NCBI GenBank assembly: GCA_030762935.1
Contig: CM060882.1
Location: forward strand, 24,061,001-24,125,000
Reading direction: 5' to 3'
Length of the DNA: 64,000 bases
Source: Hymenopus coronatus
Lineage: Eukaryota > Arthropoda > Insecta > Mantodea > Hymenopodidae
The notes under the pieces are model-generated. The model was not told the DNA's origin. It worked only from the letters and a program-made list of their open reading frames with translations, and searched no databases. Of the stretch, positions 43,091-54,662 are shown one piece after another; within the stretch, counting starts at the first letter, position 1; every line of letters begins with the position of its first letter. The position numbers and the translations under genes were made by a program.

Positions 43091-43329
43091 ATTTCATAGA
43101 ATATATTGGAAAAAAGTTTCAATATTTGTAGAGGTTAATACCATATTTACTCCCTCTGCCCTGTGATATTTGGTTTTCAAACAAAAGTAATTTTCATTCC
43201 AATTTTGTGAAACATTTTGGACATCCCTTGCTTCATTTGTTTAAATTCCTGGAACACCCAACTTCCCTTATAGGTACCTGATGCGCCACATTCCTAACCT
43301 TTAGCAGTGATTAGAGCATATATGCTCTA

Positions 43330-43645
43330 TTACTCTGTGAAGAGAAATATTAACAATTATACATTATGCACAACTGTCATAATTACAGCACTAGAAACGG
43401 TTCTAACATTTATGTGCATAAAAACAAGTTTTCTAAGATCAAGAATAGTTTTGAAATTCAGTCCATAAACTTGTTTAACGTGCCAAATAATGTGAAAGAT
43501 CTTTCATTTTCAGTTTTTAAGAGAACTATAAAATCAACATCGTTATCTAATTCTTTTTATATCCTTAAAAATTTTCTGACAGCAGAATATTTTAATGTTT
43601 TATGTAACTATTATAGTTTTAGTTTTAATGTATTGTTTTGATGTT
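43330..43645 (+). mobile_element. LINE 3' fragment
   Basis: Plus frame: HNCHNYSTRNGSNIYVHKNK, then INLFNVPNNVKDLSFSVF and YILKNFLTAEYF. Y.TRN...LFN.LP...K is the tail of a non-LTR ORF2. It is a different copy and orientation from the preceding fragment. Confidence 0.68.
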
Positions 43646-43844
43646 ACCACAAAATTTGTATTGTCCTGGCAAATAGAGAGATCTAGCTATGTATCTATGT
43701 TTCACACAGAAGCAACTATCATATTTCAAAATTATTTTTAAACTTCTGGCAGCAGTTAAGTCTTCTTATTGCCTGAAAGTATTAAGTGATTATATGTAGC
43801 ATGCAATGGGAAGAAAGAAATGTAGTTAACACAGCAAAATTAAA

Positions 43845-43905
43845 AATCTGATGTTTCATTTGCTGACTTCTCTACCTATTATGTATCAAACTACGTATTC
43901 TGATA
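43845..43905 (+). repeat. CTCTACA repeat, start fragment
   Basis: AAAAATCTGATGTTTCATTT, GACTTCTCTACCTATTATG, then it breaks off. Confidence 0.6.
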
Positions 43906-43939
43906 ACTGGTACAGCAGATCTGAAAATGAGAACTAGGA

Positions 43940-44335
43940 AGAGTGTTATATATCTGTTGTTACCAGGTAACTAGTTCACCAGTCGACTGCATGCATACTG
44001 GAGGAGTGCGTGTCACAGTCATTGTTAAATATATCACCTCTTATGCACTGCATCACACTGCACTGCACTAATAAACTTACATGCAGACGCAAATACCACT
44101 GTACAAAAGACCTAAAAGCAAATGTCAGTTGTCTGGCTCCAATTCTTCCTAACCTGACAGTCCTTTGTCTTCGCTTACTGCACGAGAATACTGAATAAAG
44201 AACACGTTCATCATCAGTGCGATCGCTACTTTCTGCACTTCTATTATCGTGGATGAGAATTCTTTCTAATTGGTTTTCTACAATTCCATCTCTTTTTCTA
44301 AATTTGATTGTATGAGAATATTGAATAAAGAAGAG
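43940..44335. other. unassigned; possible decayed solo LTR
   Basis: TGTTATATATCTGTTGTTAC begins a stretch of higher GC that contains GAATACTGAATAAAGAACAC (44191-44210) and a near repeat GAATATTGAATAAAGAAG (44312-44329). An AATAAA near a TGTT start can mark an LTR, but no CA end or target duplication was verified. 43646-43844 is unassigned. Confidence 0.2.
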
Positions 44336-44499
44336 TGCATGATATGCACAAGTTTATGAATCAGTTTCCTCGATTACAAAGCTTTTTCAGTGTTTGTCTC
44401 TGTTTAGAAAACATCATATGCTATGTTGCACAATCCACCACAGTTTTTGCATGCACATTTTGGTCCTGGCATGTGGTACCCTTTTCTCTTTTTTTTTTA

Positions 44500-44685
44500 A
44501 AATTATTTTATGCCCTTTTACCAGGTTGGTCATATCAAGTGATAAATGAAATTGGTGAAATGATCTTGAGGTTCACGGAACTTACAGCTACTCGACATTC
44601 GCATTCTCAGCACAAAGGAAAAACCCAAAATAAAACCTTATCCTTATTATTCAACCTAAGCAAGGAATCGGGCTTTTAGAGGATT
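44500..44685 (-). mobile_element. SINE family 2, diverged copy
   Basis: Plus-strand order CAGGTTGGTCATATCAAGTG, ATGAAATTGGTGAAATGATC, TACTCGACATTCGCATTCTC and CCTAAGCAAGGAATCGGG, as in the 9155-9400 copy but with small deletions. Confidence 0.65.
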
Positions 44686-44994
44686 CTGGTGAACATATAT
44701 TTTCTTTCTTCATCTTTCCTCTAGTTTTATGTCGGCCATTTACAATTTCTCTGCTGTATGTAATGTTTTGCCACTTAACTTTGAATACATAGGAACCACA
44801 GTTATTAATGTCACAAAAATAAAATAAACACAATTTAAAATTTTGAAAACACAAACAGATGCAGAAAATTTTCGATGCAGACTGTATAATGTTTTGCTCA
44901 CTGTGACTATGAGTAAACAGTTGCAAAGGTATCATATTGCAAACTCCAAGTAGCCTAGGTTTGGCAACTTGGTTGGAGTCAGGGTTTTACGCCT

Positions 44995-45560
44995 GCTGTA
45001 CAAAAGCTTATTCTTCTATGTACTTCATGCTATTTGAGATAAACATTAGCAGAAATGGTCTTATTACTAAGTTCCCTGTAAGTGGAAGGGAAATAAGAGA
45101 ATACACTAGGCTAAGGCAATTGCCAAATCTTTAAAAAACTGGTTGTGTGATTGAAATTCAGTTCTCTTTGCATGGATAGGAGTAAAGCAAAAGAAACAGC
45201 GTTGTAACTGCTGTTTGAAAAATTTTTAAGGATTTTAAAATTGAAACAAAAACCATGAAATATCTTGGAAATGGTCCCTCCATGAAAAAATATGACAAAT
45301 TGTCTTTTAACAAGATCTAAATCTTTTGTGTGATAAGTTTTTGTCTATGTCTTATGATTTACCAGTTAGAAGTCTTTGAGAATAAAGGTCTTCAGAGGTT
45401 ATTTCCAGAAAATTCAAGATGTAAATTTTATTTTTCACAAATATCTTTAATACATTACTGTATTTTAATCAAAACCATTAGCCATTTTTGAGAAAATCAA
45501 AATTTTTCCATGTAAAGCGTAGTTTATGATGGGAGGATTTTCCTGAAACTTGGAAAAGGC
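44995..45560 (+). repeat. CTCTACA repeat, internal copy
   Basis: Plus copy lacking both ends: ACAAAAGCTTATTCTTCTAT, GCAGAAATGGTCTTATTACT, TTTTAACAAGATCTAAATCT and GTAAAGCGTAGTTTATGATG. It ends at about 45560. Confidence 0.72.
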
Positions 45561-46840
45561 TTGCTTATATAGGCACTGGAATTTTCCTGCATTGTAGAAT
45601 GTTTGAGAAGTTAGGAGAATGGAAACTTCCAGAAGATTCTGGTTATCTCTTGGTGATTCTGATGTTTACATTGGGCAAGAGCACTGCATGTTTCTCAGTA
45701 TCTCACTGGCTGAAGTGATCATCAATTTAATTGATTGACACAAGCTGCATCTCTATCTTCTGTTGTGACGTTTTAGTGAAAATAATGAGGAAACTGAATG
45801 CAAGGATTTATCAGCATAAGGTTTATATTGAGAGTACACACAAGCTTATACTGCAATATTTATGTACCATTTAAAGTTATTTCCAATATCTACTGATCTG
45901 GAGCAAATTGTGATATATAGATGAAATGAAATGATTGGGAAATTAATTTTGGGAAGGAAACATTCCAAGGTGAATTTAAAAGTATAATGAAAGGGATCCT
46001 TAATAATGTAAATAATTTCAATAAAATTTAATGCATACAGGTAATTACAATAATGATTGTAATTGCTCATTAAGTAGACATTCCTCGTTAACAGACCTTT
46101 AAATTAAAATAGTGAAACAACTACCTCCATCTATTTTTGAAATGAATTACTTCTGATTATGTGTCCATTGGGTAAATTAAGGATCTCTATCTTCAGAAAT
46201 AAAAACCACTAAACTGGCTGCACATGCATCGGGAACTACTTTGGCTGTCCTCGAGACTCGTCAGCTAGGCTTCGCATGGCAAAAGAGAAGACCTGAGGTG
46301 TTTGTTGTAGTGACATCTCTCTTCACGTCTCTTCCCACAAATATACCCAGTTAGTCATGCTACTCCCATCTGAGAAGACAGATTACCTTACATTATGAAG
46401 AAAATCAAGTTTAATCACAAGGATCCCATTTTAGCCATAACAATACACTAGAATGCAGACAGTCAATAGATTAGGAATAAATTCTTTATTTATAAATTCA
46501 ATATACATTCTTCACAAATTTGCTTCATGGCTAGACCACAGAAATACACCCCTGACTCCCATTTATTTCCCCAGATGTATACCTCCTGAGAAATCAAGAG
46601 TTTGTCTTGGAATTTTATTCATGTAAACAGAGGATTAGCTAGGGAAGAGTTTTGGGAGTTAGAACCCCTTCAAGCTTAAAAATAAAACAAAAATCTGATA
46701 AGTGTTGGAATTAAAATTAGGATTTTACTAACATTGCACCTTAGACTGTGAATATCAAGCAAACTTTTTTTAAATAATTCAACTCAGGATTAATTTATAT
46801 TTAATATTTGATTTTATACAAGTTGTTTAAACTATGGATC
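45561..46840. other. unassigned intronic stretch
   Basis: 1.3 kb of the largest intron with no gene, RNA or transposon signal that I recognise. Confidence 0.4.
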
Positions 46841-46851
46841 CCTGTATATAA

Positions 46852-49800
46852 ACTCCATGGCACAACAGTCCGCAAGGGACCATGGCCTACTGCATCTCCC
46901 ATCTTGGCTCAGTAAGGGTGTCATGGAGGGTGAGTGTGATCAGTGCCTCAAGTCCCTCCTGGCCAGTTAATGGCAGTCTTCTTGATCTGGAGCTGCTACT
47001 TTTCAATTGCACCCATGGACCTCATGAGGATGAGTCGAATAAATAATATAAGCTTTTGACTTTTACCTCCTTCTATTATTCTATTAATTATTAGAAGAAC
47101 TGTTGAAAGAGGAGCCTCAAGTGATCAGTGCCTCAAGTCCCTCCTGGCCAGTTAATGGCAGTCTTCTTGATCTGGAGCTGCTACTTTTCAATTGCCCCCC
47201 AGAACCTCACGAGGATGAGTGTGATCAATGCCTCAAGTCCTCCTGGCCATTTAATGCAGTCTTCTTGATCTGGAGCTGCTACTTTTCAATTGCCCCCCAG
47301 GACCTCCTGAGGATGAGTGTGATCAGTCCCTCCTGGACAGTTAATGCAGTCTTCTTGATCTGGAGCTGCTACTTTTCAATTGCCCCCCAGGACCTCACGA
47401 GGATGAGTGTGATCAGTCCCTCAAGTCCCTCCTGGCCTGTTAATGGCAGTCTTCTTGATCTGGAGCTGCTACTTTTCAATTGCTCCCCAGGACCTCACGA
47501 GGATGAGTGTGATCAGTCCCTCAAGTCCCTCCTGGCCTGTTAATGGCAGTCTTCTTGATCTGGAGCTGCTACTTTTCAATTGCCCCCTAGGAGTTCACGA
47601 GGGTGAGTGTGATCAGTGCCTCAAGTCCCTCCTGGCCAGTTAATGCAGTCTTCTTGATCTGGAGCTGCTACTTTTCAATTGCCCCCCAGGACCTCACGAG
47701 GATGAGTGTGATCAGTCCCTCAAGTCCCTCCTGGCCTGTTAATGGCAGCCTTCTTGATCTGGAGCTGCTACTTTTCAATTGCTCCCCAGGACCTCACGAG
47801 GGCGAGTGTGATCAGTGCCTCAAGTCCCTCCTGGCCAGTTAGTGCAGTCTTCTTGATCTGGAGCTGCTACTTTTCAATTGCCCCCCAGAACCTCACGAGG
47901 ATGAGTGTGATCAGTGCCTCAAGTCCCTCCTGGCCAGTTAATGCAGTCTTCTTGATCTGGAGCTGCTACTTTTCAATTGCACCCCAGGACCTCATGAGGG
48001 TGAGTGTGATCAATGCCTCAAGTCCTCCTGGCCAGTTAATGCAGTCTTCTTGATCTGGAGCTTCTACTTTTCAATTGCCCCCCAGAACCTCACGAGGGTG
48101 AGTGTGATCAATGCCTCAAGTCCTCCTGGCCAGTTAATACAGTCTTCTTGATCTGCAGCTGTTACTTTTCAATTGCCCCCCAGGACCTCATGAGGTTGAG
48201 TGTGATCAGAGCCTCAAGTCCCTCCTGGGCAGTTAGTGCAGTCTTCTTGATCTGGAACTGCTACTTTTCAATTGCTCCCCAGGACCTCACGAGTGTGAGT
48301 GTGATCAGTGCCTCAAGTCCCTCCTGGCCAGTTAATGGCAGTCTTCTTGATCTGGAGCTGCTACTTTTCAATTGCCCTCCAGGACCTCACGAGGATGAGT
48401 GTGATCAGTGCCTCAAGTCCCTCCTGGCCAGTTAATGCAGTCTTCTTGATCTGCAGCTGTTACTTTTCAATTGCTCCCCAGGACCTCAGGAGGGTGAGTG
48501 TGATCAGTGCCTCAAGTCCCTCCTGGCCAGTTAGTGCAGTCTTCTTGATCTGGAGCTGCTACTTTTCAATTGCCCCCCAGAACCTCACGAGGGTGAGTGT
48601 GATCAGTCCCTCCTGGCTAGTTAATGGCAGTCTTCTTGATCTGGAGCTGCTACTTTTCAATTGCCCCAGGACCTCACGAGGATGAGTGTGATCAGTGCCT
48701 CAAGTCCCTCCTGGCCAGTTAATGGCAGTCTTCTTGATCTGGAGCTGCTACTTTTCAATTGCCCCCCAGGACCTCACGAGGGTGAGTGTGATCAGTGCCT
48801 CAAGTCCCTCCTGGCCAGTTAATGCAGTCTTCTTGATCTGGAGCTGCTACTTTTCAATTGCCCCCCAGAATCTCACGAGGATGAGTGTGATCAGTGCCTC
48901 AAGTCCCTCCTGGCCAGTTAATGCAGTCTTCTTGATCTGGAGCTGCTACTTTTCATTTGCCCCCCAGAACCTCACGAGTGTGAGTGTGATCAGTGCCTCA
49001 AGTCCCTCCTGGCCTGTTAGTGCAGTCTTCTTGATCTGGAGCTGCTACTTTTCAATTGCCCCCCAGGACCTCACGAGTGTGAATGTGATCAGTGCCTCAA
49101 GTCCCTCCTGGCCAGTTAATGGCAGTCTTCTTGATCTGGAGCTGCTACTTTTCAATTGCCCCCCAGGACCTCACGAGGGTGAGTGTGATCAGTGCCTCAA
49201 GTCCCTCCTGGCCAGTTAATGCAGTCTTCTTGATCTGGAGCTGCTACTTTTCAATTGCCCCCCAGAACCTCATGAGTGTGAGTGTGATCAGTGCCTCAAG
49301 TCCCTCCTGGCCAGTTAATTCAGTCTTCTTGATCTGGAGCTGCTACTTTTCAATTGCCCCCCAGGACCTCATGAGGATGAGTGTGATCAGTCCCTCCTGG
49401 CCAGTTAATGCAGTCTTCTTGATCTGGAGCTGCTACTTTTCAATTGCCCCCCAGGACCTCACGAGGATGAGTGTGATCAGTCCCTCAAGTCCCTCCTGGC
49501 CTGTTAATGGCAGTCTTCTTGATCTGGAGCTGCTACTTTTCAATTGCTCCCCAGGATCTCACGAGGATGAGTGTGATCAGTACCTCCTGGCCAGTTAATG
49601 GCAGTCTTCTTGAATCTGGAGCCGCTACTTTTCAATTGCCCCCCAGAACCTCACGAGGGTGAGTGTGATCAATGCCTCAAGTCCTCCTGGCCAGTTAATG
49701 CAGTCTTCTTGATCTGGAGCTGTTACTTTTCAATTGCCCCCCAGGACCTCATGAGGGTGAGTGTGATCAGTGCCTCAAGTCCCTCCTGGCCAGTTAGTGC

Positions 49801-51735
49801 AGTCTTCTTGAATTGGAGCTGCTACTTTTCAATTGCTCCCCAGGACCTCACGAGTGTGAGTGTGATCAGTGCCTCAAGTCCCTCCTGGCCAGTTAATGGC
49901 AGTCTTCTTGATCTGGAGCTGCTACTTTTCAATTGCCCCCAGGACCTCACGAGGATGAGTGTGATCAGTGCCTCAAGTCCCTCCTGGCCAGTTAATGGCA
50001 GTCTTCTTGATCTGGAGCTGCTACTTTTCAATTGCCCCCTAGGAGTTCACGAGGGTGAGTGTGATCAGTGCCTCAAGTCCCTCCTGGCCAGTTAATGCAG
50101 TCTTCTTGATCTGGAGCTGCTACTTTTCAATTGCCCCCCAGAACCTCACGAGGATGAGTGTGATCAGAGCCTCAAGTCCCTCCTGGCCAGTTAGTGCAGT
50201 CTTCTTGATCTGGAGCTGCTACTTTTCAATTGCCCCCCAGAACCTCACGAGGGTGAGTGTGATCAGTCCCTCCTGGCTAGTTAATGGCAGTCTTCTTGAT
50301 CTGGAGCTGCTACTTTTCAATTGCCCCCCAGGACCTCACGAGGATGAGTGTGATCAGTGCCTCAAGTCCCTCCTGGCCAGTTAATGGCAGTCTTCTTGAT
50401 CTGGAGCTGCTACTTTTCAATTGCCCCCTAGGAGTTCACGAGGATGAGTGTGATCAGTGCCTCAAGTCCCTCCTGGCCAGTTAATGCAGTCTTCTTGATC
50501 TGGAGCTGCTACTTTTCAATTGCTCCCCAGGACCTCACAAGGGTGAGTGTGATCAGTGCCTCAAGTCCCTCCTGGCCAGTTAATGCAGTCTTCTTGATCT
50601 GGAGCTGCTACTTTTCAATTGCTCCCCAGGACCTCACGAGGATGAGTGTGATCAGTCCCTCCTGGCCAGTTAATGGCAGTCTTCTTGATTTGAGCTGCTT
50701 CTTTTCATTGCCCCCCAGAACCTTATGAGTGTGAGTGTGATCAGTGCCTCAAGTCCCTCCTGGCCAGTTAGTGCAGTCTTCTTGATCTGGAGCTGCTACT
50801 TTTCAATTGCCCCCCAGGACCTCACGAGGATGAGTGTGATCAGTGCCTCAAGTCCCTCCTGGCCTGTTAATGGCAGTCTTCTTGATCTGGAGCTGCTACT
50901 TTTCAATTGCCCCCTAGGAGTTCACGAGGGTGAGTGTGATCAGTGCCTCAAGTCCTCCTGGCCAGTTAATGCAGTCTTCTTGATCTGGAGCTGCTACTTT
51001 TCAATTGCCCCCCAGGACCTCACGAGGATGAGTGTGATCAGTCCCTCCTGGCTAGTTAATGGCAGTCTTCTTGATCTGGAGCTGCTACTTTTCAATTGCC
51101 CCCCAGGACCTCACGAGGATGAGTGTGATCAGTGCCTCAAGTCCCTCCTGGCCAGTTAATGCAGTCTTCTTGATCTGGAGCTGCTACTTTTCAATTGCTC
51201 CCCAGGACCTCACGAGGATGAGTGTGATCAGTGCCTCAAGTCCCTCCTGGCCAGTTAATGGCAGTCTTCTTGATCTGGAGCTGCTACTTTTCAATTGCGC
51301 CCCAGGACCTCATGAGGGTGAGTGTTATCAGTGCCTCAAGTCCCTCTTGGCCAGTTAGTGCAGTCTTCTTGATCTGGAGCTGTTACTTTTCAATTGCTCC
51401 CCAGGACCTCACGAGTGTGAGTGTGATCAGTGCGTCAAGTCCCTCCTGGCCAGTTAGTGCAGTCTTCTTGATCTGGAGCTGCTACTTTTCAATTGCCCCT
51501 CAGGACCTCATGAGGATGAGTGATCAGTGCCTCAAGTCCCTCCTGGCCAGTTAGTGCAGTCTTCTTGATCTGGAGCTGCTACTTTTCAATTGCCCCTCAG
51601 GACCTCATGAGGGTGAGTGCAGCCTGGACCAGGTCTCCCAGCAGGGGAAAATTTCCCACACTGGTACCAGGAATCAAACCCAGATCTCCTGCTTGACAAG
51701 CAGCTGCGCTACCACTGTGCTATGTAGAGGACCTT
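46852..51735 (-). mobile_element. SINE (family 3) expanded to 4.9 kb by an internal minisatellite
   Basis: Perfect 11-bp duplications CCTGTATATAA flank the whole unit (46841-46851 and 51736-51746). On minus the element starts at about 51735 with a tRNA-like head: TCCTCTACATAGCACAGTGG (A box), GCTTGTCAAGC (GTC at the anticodon position, tRNA-Asp-like), and B-box-like GGGTTTGATTCC. The body AATTTTCCCCTGCTGGGAGA then runs into the 99-bp unit, repeated about 47 times. The last unit leads into the 3' end TGTGCCATGGAGTT. It lies antisense in the last RNF216 intron. Confidence 0.82.
46919..51616. repeat. 99/100-bp minisatellite, about 47 units
   Basis: I count 47 occurrences of CAGTCTTCTTGA-type starts. 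The unit reads CAGTCTTCTTGATCTGGAGC, TGCTACTTTTCAATTGCCCC, CCAGGACCTCACGAGGATGA, GTGTGATCAGTGCCTCAAGT, CCCTCCTGGCCAGTTAATG. Variants: extra G (100 bp), a 9-bp deletion of GCCTCAAGT (about 90 bp), CCTAGGAGTTCACGAGG, GCAGCTGTTACTT, and GTTAGTG. The first unit is set apart from the rest by about 75 non-unit bases (47029-47103). Most units differ by a few percent, which suggests recent expansion. Confidence 0.95.
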
Positions 51736-51853
51736 CCTGTATATAATACCACTGTAATATTTTTCTAAGCTACTGTATGAAACTTGCCAGTAGACAAGTA
51801 CTTCTTTCTTGGATACATGATGTTGCTATTTGAAATTTTTCTGGTGATTCCAG

Positions 51854-52010
51854 GTGCCCATTGTTCAGCGAGATTAAAGAACTTCATGAAACAGCAGTGC
51901 AAAAGGAAGGTCTCAATGCTAAGAAAAAGGTTTTAAATGAAAATCCACATACTCATTTGTCCCATGATCCTACTAAATTGGTGGCTAATAAGAAAACAAA
52001 GAGGAAGTGA
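51854..52010 (+). CDS. RNF216: RNF216-like exon H: C-terminal tail
   Basis: Acceptor GTGATTCCAG ends at 51853. Encodes CPLFSEIKELHETAVQKEGL, NAKKKVLNENPHTHLSHDPT and KLVANKKTKRK, stop TGA at 52008-52010. The first G completes the split Lys codon. CPLFSEIKELHETAVQ parallels the CSLWTDPTEDDEKLIEEIQ helix after RING2 of RNF216. The tail is basic and could be a nuclear or nucleic-acid contact signal, but that is speculation. It lacks the long Pro-rich C-terminus of vertebrate RNF216. Confidence 0.9.
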
Positions 52011-52119
52011 ATTGAAACCTGCAATTTTCAGTATTCATGTGCTGCACAGAATGTATGATATATCAATTTTTTATTTTATAAAATGAAGTGTATTGTTCAG
52101 ACATCAAACTATTTTTTAC

Positions 52120-52125
52120 AATAAA
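52120..52125 (+). promoter_or_regulatory. RNF216: AATAAA polyadenylation signal of the RNF216-like gene
   Basis: AATAAA 110 bases after the TGA. A GT-rich stretch (GTGTGTTTATTC) follows at about 52148, consistent with a downstream element. The stretch to 52354 is unassigned. Confidence 0.75.
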
Positions 52126-52354
52126 TTTATGCATTTTCATAACATTAGTGTGTTTATTCTTTATTTCTCACCTCTTATGTGAATTATCTTTCATAGCAGC
52201 AGTAAGCAAGCAGCAATGAACATAGTACAGTAAAATATATATTTGACATGAATTAAGTTATCTGAGAAATATTTTATGCAATTTAAAAATACATGTTCAA
52301 AAAGTAAGTCCTGAAATAAATTTTGGTGTCAAGCTTAAGAAAATTGACATCCTT

Positions 52355-52450
52355 CACTTTTTTTACTTTCTCTACCATGTATCGTAAGCAGAGAATAGAT
52401 TGCGTTCCACTCGAAAATTCAATACTAAGATTTCACAAGATATACTATAT
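52355..52450 (-). repeat. CTCTACA repeat, hairpin-end fragment
   Basis: TTTTACTTTCTCTACCATGT, GCGTTCCACTCGAAAATTCA and ACTAAGATTTCACAAGATAT, then it breaks off. 52451-52759 is unassigned. Confidence 0.6.
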
Positions 52451-52759
52451 GCACACTTTTTCTAGACCACTCCACACCTATTCTAGAGCACTCAGCTCTC
52501 TAGTATTCATTTGGTAGGCTTTGCACAATTTTGGAACAACACTGACACATAAAATACACTATATATCCTGTTATCTAGTGGCTTTAATGCTAAAGTTGCA
52601 TTCTGTCTGTAGATCTCAGAGTTCATGCACATGTAATTGTGCTAGGTTTCATTCAATAATTCAGCTAGTTTACAGTAAATTAGATAAAACTATTCAGGCT
52701 AAATTACTCGTAGATATGGCTAAGAGCCTCAAAGAAACAAACTTTCTTTTATTGACAAC

Positions 52760-52930
52760 ACTGCAGAGACTGCCTCTATGATCAAATGGTCAATGTTCAG
52801 ACTTCTCAACTTGAGGTCCTGGATTTGATCCCTAGCTATGGTGAATGTTTAACTAGAATTGCTCCTTATCACCACAAGAGTCTAGAAGTGTGTGTGTGCG
52901 TGCGTGTAACCCAAAGTTACCTCACTTCAG
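52760..52930 (+). mobile_element. SINE family 4, decayed
   Basis: A-box-like CAAATGGTCAATGTTCAG, B-box-like GGATTTGATCC (52822-52832), then CTAGCTATGGTGAATG and CACAAGAGTCTAGAAGTGTG. It shares this order with 12083-12225. A GT run lies at 52890-52908. Confidence 0.5.
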
Positions 52931-53094
52931 CATGCAAAACACCAGTTGTTGCTAAAGCAAAGCCCTGATATGACCACAGAAGTTAAAGGAGAGATTATAT
53001 GTAACCAGTGGAAGGACAGTTTCTTCCTTCTGGCTCCTCCTTCCACCATAAAACTGGCACCCAAGAAAAGATGTGCACTATTGTACAACAATCT

Positions 53095-53175
53095 ATTCTT
53101 ACAAAAGCTTATTTTTCTATCCACTTCATGTTAATTGAGATAAACATTAGGAGAAATGATTTTATTTCATATTCT
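53095..53175 (+). repeat. CTCTACA repeat, small internal fragment
   Basis: TTACAAAAGCTTATTTTTCT, CACTTCATGTTAATTGAGAT and AAACATTAGGAGAAATG. Confidence 0.6.
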
Positions 53176-53334
53176 GTACAAGACGAATAAATGGAGTTTT
53201 ATTTATAGACGTTCTTTAACTGCTGTGGTTCTCTGCATCCGATTCTATACTGGGTGTGAAAGACTACTTAATTTTGCTAAGAAGTTTCTTTACCAAGCTT
53301 GAGGTTGTTTTTATGTGCTATAAATCTATGACAA

Positions 53335-53685
53335 GCGGTGCCATGGTTGAGTGGTTAGACTGCTCACCTCCCATCTAGGTGGCCCAGGCTTGATCTCAAA
53401 TGCCTGAATGTGGGATTCATGGTGGATGAAGCGGCATCTGGGTGGTTTTCTCCAGGTCCTCATTCCATCAAATTTCCCATCATCAATTTTACTTACATTT
53501 CATATCGTACACTTTATGTTCATGCCTGGCTAAGGGTCGACCCTGTGGTTTCATGCCATGGGTTCCTGATAGTTCTCTAATCCCTAGGCATTGGCTTGTA
53601 AGTCCTACGGGGGGGGGGGGGGGCTGACAGTCCTAAAATTACAGGGAGGGTAAGCCGATTATGAAACAAAAATCTAAGACACTAG
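53335..53685 (+). mobile_element. SINE family 1, plus copy
   Basis: Head GCGGTGCCATGGTTGAGTGG, TTAGACTGCTCACCTCCCAT and GGCTTGATCTCAAATGCC, then the family body (TTCTCCAGGTCC, TAGGCATTGGCTTGTAAGTC), a G run at 53610-53624 and the end AGGGAGGGTAAGCCGATTAT. Confidence 0.8.
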
Positions 53686-53814
53686 ACCGCTGGCTTAACT
53701 TCCCTTCCACACAAGATAAATAAGGGAATATTATTAGGCTGGAATGAATTTGTATGTGATTACAATGAAATTCCATTCTCTTTGCATGATGGACGAAAAA
53801 AATTCTTGTGCTCC

Positions 53815-54448
53815 TTCAGATACTTTCTCTACCTATTCTGCAGGCAAACTATTCTTTTGAAAGATAGTTCTAATTCATGCTAATGAGATAAAAATTCTCT
53901 GAAATAATAATATTTCTTAGTTCTCTTATAAATAGGAGGGAAATAAGGGGATACATTAAGCTAAAGCAACAATCTTTTGAAAGTTGTCCTTATGTGAGTG
54001 TCATTAAGCTTGATTCTCTTTCCATGACCAAGAGAGAGTGACATGATGAAAAGTATGAGAATTTGAAAACTGAAACCAACAACAGGGAATGTGTCGGAAA
54101 TGGTTATCCCTACACAGAAAACTAGGCCATAGATTGTGTTTAATGAAATCTACTTTGTTTTATGTAGCAAGTTTTACTCTTATCTCTTATGGTTTACCAG
54201 TTATGCAAAAGTCACTAAGAATGAAAAGGACTTCAGGGCTATTCCCAGGAAATTTAGGATATACATTTTATCTGCCATGTAAATATCTTAAAATTGTTAG
54301 CCATTTTTTATAAAATTGAAAATTTTGAAAATGTTGTATATATAGGGTTCCTGAAAATCTTTGTGTCCTTAGAAGATATTGAACTTAAATTCAAAGTTTG
54401 ATATTTAACAGACTTTGTTTTGAGTTATGCTGTCCACACAAATATAGA

Positions 54449-54515
<67 letters not shown>

Positions 54516-54662
54516 CCCCTCCTGAAAATGGCTCTTTTTTTGTATTCAGGGGTCCTCAAAACATGAATTTCTGGTGAAATCTTGGTATCAAATTGTTGGT
54601 GGCATACAATACATTCTCTGTAAAATATGCACATTGTACACGTGCAATAAAGAAAATAAAAA
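53815..54662 (+). repeat. CTCTACA repeat, full copy
   Basis: Plus copy from TTCAGATACTTTCTCTACCT through ATCTCTTATGGTTTACCAGT, TTATGCTGTCCACACAAATA, the CT microsatellite, TCAAAACATGAATTTCTGGT to GTGCAATAAAGAAAATAAAA. The hairpin is eroded (ATATGCACATTGTACACG). Confidence 0.78.
54451..54513. repeat. (CT)n microsatellite in a CTCTACA copy
   Basis: About 28 CT dinucleotides with one interruption, at the same internal position as 16069-16160. Confidence 0.92.

Larger units (their letters stand above)
18845..52125 (+). other. RNF216: RNF216/TRIAD3-like RBR E3 ubiquitin ligase gene model
   Basis: Eight exons with GT..AG borders join in phase to 1398 coding bases (465 residues) from the ATG at 18855 to the TGA at 52008-52010. 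The product reads: helical N-terminal region, coiled-coil-like linker, RING1, IBR, RING2 and a short basic tail. RBR ligases take ubiquitin from an E2 onto a RING2 cysteine before passing it to substrate; RNF216 family members act on signalling proteins. At 465 residues it is much shorter than vertebrate RNF216 (about 860-920), which has a long acidic N-terminus. Either that part is absent here or more 5' exons lie upstream, since 18843-18844 is a plausible acceptor. Introns are 78 bp, 6.9, 3.4, 4.7, 0.85, 6.7 and 9.2 kb. No promoter was identified. Confidence 0.92.

Noticed and set aside
47103..51554. A repeat-protein gene encoded by the 99-bp tandem array
   Set aside because: Frames change at every 100-bp unit, the encoded repeat follows only from unit length, and the array is a SINE-internal minisatellite in an intron.
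46919..51616. CRISPR-like direct repeat array
   Set aside because: Units are contiguous with no unique spacers, in a eukaryotic intron.
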